From assembly GCA_001986395.2 (NCBI GenBank), contig MQVO02000053.1, positions 1 through 64,000 of the forward strand: a stretch of DNA of 64,000 bases. The letters are read 5' to 3'. Under the pieces are notes generated by a model, which made no database searches, had not been told where the DNA came from, and saw nothing but the letters and a program-made list of their open reading frames with translations. Below, piece after piece: positions 56,139-64,000 of the stretch. The translations under genes and the position numbers were made by a program. Numbering within the stretch: position 1 is the first letter of the stretch; the number at the start of each line of letters is the position of its first letter. The stretch comes from Irpex lacteus (taxonomy: Eukaryota; Basidiomycota; Agaricomycetes; Polyporales; Irpicaceae).

Positions 56139-57463
56139 ATGCAGACTCCGCCGCCTTCCCTTCCCCCCGTCGTGCATCATGACGAAGCAAACTCTTCTGC
56201 TGCGCTCAGAGCAGTAAAGGACATCACGTTTGGTAGTGTAAGTGTCTCTCTACACATCCTCACCAACGATCAGTATCCGGCAGGTTATGCTCTAATTCTG
56301 ACACGTTATTATGGTAGATCGCGGGCATGGTATCAAAAGTCTTCGAGCACCCGTTCGACCTGACAAAAGTACGGCTACAGTCCCAAGTGCTGGACGCCAC
56401 GGCGCGGTTCAAAGGGCCCATCGACTGTCTGGTGCAGACATGGAGTAAAGAGGGTGTTCGTGGGCTGTACAGGGTACGCGATTTCTTCTATTATCTATTC
56501 GTGCGCTGAACGTCAAATAATGCACCCTCAATCAGGGCTTGCCTGCACCCATCGTAGGCGCAATGGCAGAAAACGCGTCTATGTTCGTGTCGTACAACCA
56601 GATCCAAAACGCCGTGAGGTGGTACTCCGGACAGTCCCCCGCAGACGAGTTGACACTGGGCCAGCTGTCTGTGGCTGCTGCAGGTGCAGGAGCGATCACC
56701 AGTTTCTTCCTGTACGTCCCACCCCACCTCAACCTTCATTTTCTCTCTCTCGGTAGTCTATCATGCACATCACATACTCATGCTTCCCTATTCACTTCAT
56801 CACGGACCAAATAGAACACCCATCGAACTCGTCAAGTGCAAAATGCAGGTCCAGATGCTCTTGACGCCGCCCGCCTCACTCGAGGTGCTCGCACCGCCAA
56901 CAAACACCGGGGCAGCCACTCTCGGTGCACCCTCCGGTTCAAAAATACACAAGCTTCCCGGACCTATAGCCGTGCTCAAGTCCGTCGTACAAACTTCCGG
57001 CCTCAGAGGTCTCTGGCTAGGGCAAACCGGCACGCTCATCCGAGAAACAGGCGGCGGCGCAGCCTGGTTCGTCTCGAAAGAGGCCGTCGCGCGGCTTCTC
57101 ATCTCACGTCGTCCCTCTTCCTCTTCTTCTGCATCAACATCATCCTCGGACGGCGGACCCTCGCAAAAGCAGCACCTGGCGGTATGGGAGTCAGCTGTAT
57201 CAGGCGGATTCGCAGGACTAGCGTACAACGTCGCTCTCTTCCCCGCCGACACTGTGAAGAGTGCGGTGCAGACAGAGGCAGAGATGCGTCCTCGTGCGCC
57301 TGGGGAGCCGTATCCGAGCTTTGTGGCGACTGCACGGGCGATGTATAAGGCGCAGGGATTGAGGGGGTTGTATGCTGGGTGTGGGATCACGGCGGCGAGG
57401 GCTGTGCCTAGTAGTGCGTTGATTTTTGTTATATATGATGGATTGACGAAGAGGTTTGGATGA
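56139..57463 (+). CDS. mitochondrial carrier, ornithine transporter-like (Ort1/ARG-13 type)
   Basis: Predicted 359 aa from exons 56139-56237, 56318-56473, 56536-56711 and 56815-57463, all in phase. Three carrier repeats are seen with the P-x-D/E-x-x-K/R signature: HPFDLTKVRLQSQ, TPIELVKCKMQVQ and FPADTVKSAVQTE, each followed by the G-x-x-GLY element (GVRGLYRG, GLRGLWLGQ, GLRGLYAGC). The first and second signatures, plus MAENASMFVSYNQ and the ELVKCK core, fit the ornithine/amino-acid carrier group (yeast Ort1, Neurospora ARG-13), which exports ornithine from the matrix for arginine synthesis. Substrate assignment is by motif similarity only. Inner mitochondrial membrane, six helices expected. 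A long Ser-rich insert sits between repeats two and three. Confidence 0.88.
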
Positions 57464-57595
57464 GAGGGGTGTGTGGTGGTAGTGTGATGTGTAGCATACG
57501 GGTGTATTATATGGATATAGATGGTTTAATGTATATAGAAGAGACCTTACAGCTAGCTATTCGACCATGCAAGCGTGCTTGGGCTTACGGAGATC

Positions 57596-58571
57596 TCATT
57601 TTGCTCCTGTGCTTTTCTTGAGGTCAGCGAGGATTTTGTCGACCTCTTTGATGTATTTGTCGTTGAGTTCTTGAAGCTGTAGGTCGGTACGGGGAGGTTA
57701 GCAGAACGATTTCAAAGAGATTCAAAGGACGCACTTCGTCGAACTCCTGTGAGAACTTCTTGAACCCGCCCTTCTTCACGCTTGTAGAGTGCTGCTTGCG
57801 TATATGTACACGCGCATCCTCAGCGTGCCGCTGTGCTGTCGTGTACAGCGCATGTCTCGCTTCAACAGTGGGTCTGTAGTGTGACACAAGAAGTCGAACC
57901 CAGTACTGCATACTCATTAAACATGTATACGCACTTGGGCACGGGAATCTTGATCGTTCTCGAGTCCGCCCTCTGGGGATTCAGCCCAGGCAACTTCGCA
58001 TCATATATAGCTTGCTCAACATATTTGAGAGTCTACTAAAACCTTCAGCGTAAAATTCAGATATACTCAACGGCGACCACAAACACCCACGCACATGGTC
58101 TTCGAACACCGTCACCACCAACGTCGTCCCCTCCCGCACACCGACCGTCGCGATCTCCTCCAGCCGTACGCCTTTGGGGTCGTGGTCCGGTAGTTTCACT
58201 CGTACGGGCGCGAGCAGTGAGGTGGTGACACGCCCGCTTGCGCGTGTTTCGAGGCTGGAGACTTCCTTGCGGAATCGCTCGAGCGTAGACTTCATGCTCT
58301 CTTCCGCTTTGAAGTACACCTCGCCCGCAGCTATACGCTGGGATCCTGGGACAAGGTCTTCTGCTTCATTAGAAGATGACTTGGATTTGGACTTGGCTTT
58401 GGTGGTGGGTTCGTCTGAGGGGTCGGCATGTTTGGACTTTTTCTTGGAGGCGTAGGTTCGTGTTTGTTGTGGCTGTATGATGGGTGTGGTCGAGCGCAGG
58501 GTTCTCGCTGCCAACCTCGGTGAGAACGTTTGGCGGGCGACGCGAGCGACGGCAGTCTTGATGAGGGACAT
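57596..58571 (-). CDS. RRF1: mitochondrial ribosome recycling factor
   Basis: Predicted 264 aa from exons 58571-58095, 58032-57935, 57873-57735 and 57676-57596, phases consistent. Residues 1-45 are Arg/Ser/Thr-rich and lack acids, as in a mitochondrial presequence; a Lys/Ser-rich linker follows. The core shows RRF features: FKAEESMKSTLERFRKEVSSLETRASGRV, LLAPVRVKLP, LEEIATVGVREGTTLVVTVFE, YVEQAIYDAKLPGLNPQR, TIKIPVPKPTVEARHAL and a C-terminal helix ending LNDKYIKEVDKILADLKK. RRF splits post-termination mitochondrial ribosomes together with EF-G2. It is head-to-head with the Yae1-like gene, 196 nt apart. Confidence 0.9.
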
Positions 58572-58767
58572 GAGTGGATGTGGCAATTCAAGCTGTCCCG
58601 TCGGGGTTCGGGACGATATAAAGTCCTCGTGGGCCCGACGATTTCCACATTCGGATGTGATGCGCCCAGCAATGCATATGTAAGAAAGTTCGTGGCGCCT
58701 GCCTCCGTTCTTACTGACATCAGCTCGCAGTATAGGTTGTGAAATCTTCTTCCTCCGAGCAGCTGAG
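58572..58767. promoter_or_regulatory. shared divergent promoter region of RRF1 and Yae1-like copy 2
   Basis: Only 196 nt separate the two start codons, so both promoters and both leaders lie here. No clear TATA box. The last 20 nt before the Yae1-like ATG resemble the leader of copy 1. Confidence 0.55.
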
Positions 58768-59436
58768 ATGGATGATGACTCCCCATGGGATGACAACGTC
58801 CAAACGGTGAAAGACTCCGAATGGTCCAAAATATCCTCCGACTTCATGAATGTAAGTACGCGCATTTCTTTCCCAGACTACGATCGTCTTGCTGACGGAC
58901 TTTCACGGTCACAGGTCGGATACAGAGAAGGAATCACAGCTGGAAAGGAGGCACATTTGCAGGAGGGTTTTGACGACGGCTTCGCCAACACCGGCGCACC
59001 GCTAGGCAGACAAATCGGTCTGCTACGCGGATTCGCTTCGGCCCTTCTCTCTTTCCTCAAGTCTCCCACATGCGGAGTCGAACATACATCACACCAGGAT
59101 CTACTGCAAGAAGCTCGCGCTATCTCAGCGGAACTGAACAATATTCGGTTTTCGGACATAGTTCCACCAGACTTGGAAGCAGAGCAGCACGAGCGTGAGC
59201 ATCTCGAAGCCGCGGCCGCTGAGAGGGTTGACGACGAAGAGATCGTGACGAACGAGGAGCTACAGCAGAAACGCGATTTGGAGAGTTTGGAGGATATGAT
59301 GAGTGGGATGAGCGCTGCTGGGACAGAGGAGAAGGTCGTTCAACGACGGCCCACGCCGGAAGATGTTGCGGGTTTATCTGCGCGATTGCGGCTACTTGCG
59401 AACAATCTTGGGTTATCTTTCCCTTCGATGGTATGA
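58768..59436 (+). CDS. Yae1-like protein, copy 2
   Basis: Predicted 201 aa from exons 58768-58851 and 58915-59436. Same two-exon structure as copy 1 at 44723-45401, and most residues are identical: MDDDSPWDDNVQTVKDSEW, VGYREGITAGKEAHLQEGFDD, GAPLGRQIGLLRGF, DIVPPDLEAEQHEREHLEAAAAE, MMSGMSAAGTEEKVVQRRPTPEDV and NNLGLSFPSMV. The Gly-every-fourth-residue Yae1 domain is intact. The role expected from yeast Yae1 is an adaptor for Fe-S cluster insertion into Rli1/ABCE1. Two intact copies of a normally single-copy gene are unusual. Which is the ancestral locus is unknown; sharing a promoter with RRF1 hints that this is the original. Confidence 0.88.
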   Translation: MDDDSPWDDNVQTVKDSEWSKISSDFMNVSTRISFPDYDRLADGLSRSQVGYREGITAGKEAHLQEGFDDGFANTGAPLGRQIGLLRGFASALLSFLKSPTCGVEHTSHQDLLQEARAISAELNNIRFSDIVPPDLEAEQHEREHLEAAAAERVDDEEIVTNEELQQKRDLESLEDMMSGMSAAGTEEKVVQRRPTPEDVAGLSARLRLLANNLGLSFPSMV

Positions 59437-59989
59437 TACTTCGTCGAGGTATGTTTTGCATATTAGACATGTTCTGGCTTAAGCCTGACAGCTCGGACTC
59501 AGACGCCACTCGCAAAGTCAGGGAGGGTATATTTACTTGATTGTTAGCTTTAAAACTGGTAGATTAGTTAGAAAATCGATAGTAAATGACTAGTTCTGTT
59601 TACATCCATTGTGGCTATAATATGTGAAAGTTAGACGGCGTCTGAGATCTAATATCTGAATCTCGGCCGGCATGAACACAAACTGCCCTTTCGGGAACAC
59701 AGTTGATGGGCTACGGTCCGAAAAGGGTAGTTCTGACTTGAACCGTGACCGTGACCTCCCATTGTTCGCTGGCCTTTGATACACGAGGCGGCCACGCGTT
59801 CTGACATATAAAGAGGCAAGACAGGTGCTTGTTCCTCTCCTCAACTGTCAGCGGTACGCCCATCCAGTCGTTTTCTCGTTTCACTGGCACAATGCAAGTT
59901 GTGGAACCTCTGACACGCCCATCCGATCCAGGTGCTCTCAAACCAGCGTTGGTGTCAGCAGCGTCTGCGGCGATATCAGGGCGGCAGCT
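59437..59989. other. intergenic upstream of the FunK1 gene
   Basis: Contains the Yae1-like 3' flank and the FunK1 promoter. An alternative upstream ATG at 59892 opens another frame and is not favoured. Confidence 0.5.
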
Positions 59990-62748
59990 ATGGAGGACAC
60001 CAACTTCTCCGTTCCCCTTACCCCCCTCAGCTACTTCGAAGACCATCTACTTCCCCGAGAATTTCTCGACCACTTCGACGTCGATGCGGTTGTCGAAGAG
60101 CTTCGCAAAATGGGGCAAATCGATGATAACGGCCGATGGACACTGTTTCCCCAGGATCCGCATCTTTGCGATGGTCTGGACGAAGATTCAGTGTTCAAGC
60201 CGCTCACTACCCTCGCTCAACTCGTGGGCACTGGGGCCCGACAAGTTTATAGAGACGCCCACGGCCTTCAAGCCAAAGTCCCTTCGCAGAGCGTCGAATG
60301 GCGTTGTAACCCTAGGATGACTCCACTGTCCACGAAACGTCTTAGAACCGATAAGCCGGACATCTACAGCGTGTTGATGAAGCGCACGGTGAAAGGTCCG
60401 AGATTCGTCGACAACGGAGAGCCACACTGGGATGATATCGTTGTACCAGGTGAGACAAAGAAGCATAGAACAAACGCGAACTTCAATGATGTACGTCTTG
60501 GTCATCTCTTTCTTCACCCGCCGCTCAAGTGATACCACGCTTGTAGAATAACGCGAAGATCATATGGTCACTTCACCAAGGCATGCGAGAGACTGTACAG
60601 CGCAGATTCATGTTTGGATACACTATTGAGGATACTAGAATGCGTTTGTGGTTTTGTAGTCGCTCAGACATCATTGTAGCCGAGAGGTTTAACTTTATTA
60701 CGGTTCGTCACTCTTCAAATTGCACCTTCTCAAAAGCTGATCTCAAACGGACGATCCTTCTCCCCTCAGGATCACCGTAGTCTTGTCTACTTCTTCCTCT
60801 CCATCATGTTCGCTTCGCCGTCCAAGCTCGGTTACGATCCCACAATATCTGTGAAGTTCCAAATGGGAGATCAGAACACGAACATCTACCATATCGGTGT
60901 TCGATGGAGAGATCCCAAGGATGATAATAAAGTCAAGGAGACTATCTACGAGACAACTGAGGTTATTGCAAATATCGGCGCGAAGGCACTGCGGGGACGA
61001 GGAACGAGAGTTTGGCGGGGCAAGAAGATTAAAGGAGAGGGACGCGATTGCAAAGTAGTGGTGAAGGACTGCTGGATCGATAGCGATAGGGCGCGCGAGG
61101 GCGACATTTTTGCTGAGATATTCGAGGCTGCGAGCAACTCGTCCGACTCCGCTGATCTCTCAATGATCAAGGAACACTTCTTTACCGTCATGCATCACGG
61201 TGATGTGTGGGTCGATGACAAGCCAGACAATACGTTGGATCTTCATCGTGACGGCACGGAGTTCCCCACGACAAAGACGCTCGATCTCAGACGTGTTGGT
61301 TCCAAAAGGAAAGTCACCGTTGTCATCAATCCTCCTAGGGGAACTATTATGATGGATGACGAAGTCACCCAGTGGATGAAGACCCTTGTGTACCACGACA
61401 AGACACACTATCGCATCGTTTACGAATCCGAAGAGGACTATGTTCCTATCGATGCCGTTCAACAGGCCTTCATTGTGTGGAAAGCATTGTACGGTGCATT
61501 GAAAGGTAAGAATGTGCCTTGGAATGTTCGCTATATGGGCACTTATGATGCATTTTTATTCAGCTTTGAAAGTGCTCCACAAGCTTGGATATGTTCATCG
61601 CGATATAAGTGCAGGGAACGTCCTCGTACGCAAAGGTATCAAGAATGTCGCGTCTGCAGTACCTTCGGGTGTGGGCAAGATCATTGATTTGGAACTCTGC
61701 AAGCGCATCAATGACAGAAAGCGAGGTCCGGGCCATCAGGGATGCGTGGTAAGTTGAAATTTCAATACGTAGCCTCAGAGTACTAATATATTTTCAGGGT
61801 ACGCGCTACTTTATTCCAGTCGAAGTCAACAGACAACGATACGAGTTCCGTACGAAGGAACCTCCTTCCACTGAGTCACAACCTGTACTGGACAACTTTG
61901 ACTTTGACTGGCGCTCACTCGGGACCAAGCGTCGTGCGCCTCCCCGCAGTGCTCTGTCCAAGATGAGTTCCAAGGCGAAAATCGCGACCCAGCTACCTGC
62001 CGGATCCAAAATGTCTGTGCCACGGCAACCAGACTTTTTCAGCAACCCTATCCACGACTTGGAGTCCCTTTGGTGGCTAGCCGTGTATCTGGTTCTCGCT
62101 CGGGCCGTCAAAGACGAGCCCGCTGAGCAACCCGGTTCTGTCGGGGACACAGAGGATACAGAAGAAGGCCAGGGAGCGAACAAGGAACAGCCAGCCGATC
62201 AGAAGGGAGTAGACGGCGGTGAATCGCCTTCTGCTTCAATAACAACCGATCCCCATTCACATGTTCTTCAATGGGCTCAGCGCCTTTTAGTCGATCATAC
62301 CGAGAGACTCGACACCTTCAAAGACGGCTCTCTTTTCTCACTTGAAACAGACAATGCTCACGAATATTTGACTGTTATGACGCGGAACCTCAACAAAGCT
62401 CGTCAGTCTCTCGTCAAGGCATATACGAAAGCAGAAGCGAATCTCTGTACTACGGGTGTAGACCTCGGAAGCGCGGTCGATGACCTCCATGCAGAGTTCA
62501 AGAAACATTTCAGAGCGATCCTCCTCGACTTGATAAATTCAGGTGACTTCGACTTCTACCCCACGCCTACCAAATTTGTTCTTCCCTCCCTCGCACCTCA
62601 TCCTATCGCTGCCCACTCTCTCGATTCCGCGTTGGTGGTAGCAGGTTCGAAGAAGCGTCTCCCCGATGAAGACGCAGACGATGAGCCTCCTAGTGCAGCG
62701 AGAAAGGCCTCCAAGCGAGCCAGGCTCCATGATATGGTGATATTATAG
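59990..62748 (+). CDS. FunK1-type fungal protein kinase
   Basis: Predicted 842 aa from exons 59990-60490, 60547-60702, 60770-61505, 61564-61748 and 61798-62748, all in phase; the second intron uses GTTCGT. N-terminal region: DHLLPREFLDHFDVDAVVEEL, then TVQRRFMFGYTIEDTRMRLWFCSRSDIIV, characteristic of FunK1 proteins. The kinase core follows: CKVVVKDCWID (strand with Lys), a Leu-rich helix, and the catalytic loop VHRDISAGNVLV with Asp478. GKIIDLELCKR stands in place of DFG, then GTRYFIPVEV. HDLESLWWLAVYLVLARA is the FunK1 C-lobe signature. The C-terminus is basic with a nuclear-signal-like RKASKRARLHD. FunK1 kinases are expanded in multicellular basidiomycetes; substrates unknown. Confidence 0.9.
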
Positions 62749-63409
62749 AATGGGCGCCGATGCTCGTTCTTCACGTTTCCCGCCATGCGCGAATCTGAAA
62801 TGTGTTCAATGTGCGCTATGTATTGTAATAACAATTTTTTTAATTGGAGTTCATATATCTTACCCCACCGAACTTATGATAGGCACTCAGCTGTGCTCAA
62901 GTCTTCTACATAGGTAATCCCACACCCGTGATAATGCCGCGATTATGTGCTGTGTCTCCGTATCGCAGAAGCCGAGACTACATGGAAAGATCCCAGAGAG
63001 TGTATACTAGCCTATAGTTAAGGAGAGCAATGACGTTCTCGGCAGAGAAGGAGAAGTCTGGGCGTCATACACATGCCAACTTCACTGACCTGCTCATGCT
63101 TCACCTGTGACCTCTCTCGAACTCAGGCTCGAGATTGCGAAGTACGTCAATAACCGATTTCTGAGCTATTTCAACACTCGTGCAGCAGTGCACGCAACTT
63201 TACTGTAGTTACATGAGATGATTCCTAAACATGTTTCATTCCGGTACGACACTCCTATGGTCGCCGATCGAGTCCGAGTTAAGTCCAACTCCGTAACTCG
63301 TTTCGGTGCCGTACCTAGACGTGCAGTTTAATATTGACACGACGATGAGGTGATATAATGACTCATACCGAAGACTTGATTCTCCGATGAGGGTTCATGG
63401 ACACCGAGT
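62749..63409. other. intergenic between convergent genes
   Basis: 3' flanks of the FunK1 gene and the lectin gene. No other feature seen. Confidence 0.6.
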
Positions 63410-64000
63410 TTAAGCACGGACGACTTGCCACACTTGATTGTTGTTCCTGACACTGAACCAATATGCGTTTACGGCCGTACCGTCGGCGGTATTGCTTCAT
63501 GTTATAGATAAGAGTCGAATTAGATAAAAGTGTTACGGCGCGCAAACATATTATAGCAATTACCCGGCATAGAGGTCAACGACGTCTTGGTATTGTGTTC
63601 ATTGTTAGTTGCAAGTAATAACGATGAAATAGAATTTCAAGATGCTCACTCTTCGTCGTCTCGTTCGATATACTGTGTATATTATAGTGCATAAGCAGTG
63701 AAATAGAAGTTACGACAAATATCACGATCGTAGAAACGTACACGTATGACATCCTATTGGCGGTACGCCTAAACTTCCAGCGTTGACCACCGGTACCTGT
63801 ACGTTGGTGACCTACAATAGGGGTACCTCCCGTGGAGGAATCTAACAATCACGTTGGCATGAGCAGGAGTATTTTGGGCTCATGACAATATGTTAGATGA
63901 TAAGACATATAGACGTACCGCCTTTGATGGTCAAGTATGTGCGGCTGTTTAAATTTTGAATGGAGTAGACGTCGCTGTCGTCAATCTCGGTGATTATCCA
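63410..64000 (-). CDS. ricin-B-fold (beta-trefoil) lectin-like protein, 5' end outside the window
   Basis: Partial: the N-terminus lies beyond 64000. Visible exons on the minus strand are 64000-63919, 63841-63742, 63672-63650 (23 nt), 63585-63564 (22 nt) and 63494-63410, all junctions in phase. The pieces show repeats of the beta-trefoil: VYSIQNLNSRTYLTIKG, GGTPIVGHQRTGTGGQRW, NVVDLYAG, DGTAVNAYWFSVRNNNQVWQVV and a short end. The alternation of Y-x-I-x-N/S, Y-x-D-L-x-G and Q-x-W is the ricin-B/CBM13 pattern of small mushroom lectins and related trefoil proteins (some are protease inhibitors). There is no enzymatic chain in sight. It is expected to be a small cytosolic or secreted sugar-binding or inhibitory protein. 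Confidence 0.78.

Noticed and set aside
56800..57390. 196-codon minus-strand frame inside the mitochondrial carrier gene
   Set aside because: Shadow of the carrier's last exon; no domain of its own.
1..64000. tRNA, rRNA, CRISPR arrays and complete transposons
   Set aside because: No cloverleaf with matching B-box, no rRNA sequence, no regularly spaced direct repeats, and no reverse transcriptase, integrase or transposase motif was seen by eye. Covariance-model and repeat searches would be needed to exclude them.

Overview
The window is nuclear DNA from a filamentous basidiomycete, most likely an agaricomycete. The genes are densely spliced (introns of about 50-70 nt with GTRNGT donors and short pyrimidine tracts), and the content fits that group: a DUF6533-type seven-helix protein, a FunK1 fungal kinase, a ricin-B-fold lectin, a DUF3433-type membrane protein, several F-box proteins, a MYND-finger protein and a GPI-type GH16 glucanase. 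No prokaryotic features, CRISPR arrays, rRNA or tRNA genes were seen. The species cannot be named from the sequence.

Layout. 0-14 kb: an uncharacterised, poorly resolved gene (minus), an F-box-like pseudogene, a long Ser-rich disordered protein (minus), mitochondrial ATP synthase subunit K, a Ser-rich coiled-coil protein resembling DUF4048, and a single-exon F-box protein. 14-21 kb: a 14-exon DUF6533 membrane protein with micro-exons, a gene-poor stretch, an RBR-type RING protein and a decayed partial copy of it. 22-28.6 kb: five tandem copies (A-E) of a short, uncharacterised, three-exon gene, all on the plus strand. 29-37 kb: ribosomal protein eL20, a two-helix membrane protein, an F-box protein and the DUF3433-type protein, all minus. 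38-47 kb: a MYND-finger protein, the intact paralogue of the F-box pseudogene, an O-methyltransferase N-terminal fragment, a Yae1-like gene and another F-box protein. 48-59.5 kb: MSH2 (22 exons), a GH16 enzyme, an ornithine-carrier-like mitochondrial carrier, mitochondrial ribosome recycling factor, and a second, inverted Yae1-like copy. 60-64 kb: a FunK1 kinase and the 3' part of a ricin-B-type lectin that runs off the window.

Two themes stand out. Conserved housekeeping genes (atp19, eL20, MSH2, Yae1, RRF1, mitochondrial carrier) sit among fast-evolving lineage-specific families (F-box, FunK1, DUF6533, RBR, lectin, the A-E array). Local duplication is the main shaping force: a tandem array, an inverted Yae1 pair 13.4 kb apart, a dispersed F-box pair 38.5 kb apart with one dead copy, and a tandem RBR fragment. 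The A-E array is the best candidate for an undescribed system: five copies keep an identical 267-nt core exon and intron phases while their C-terminal tails diverge. Exon boundaries given here were chosen by eye so that splice sites and reading phases agree; none is backed by transcripts.
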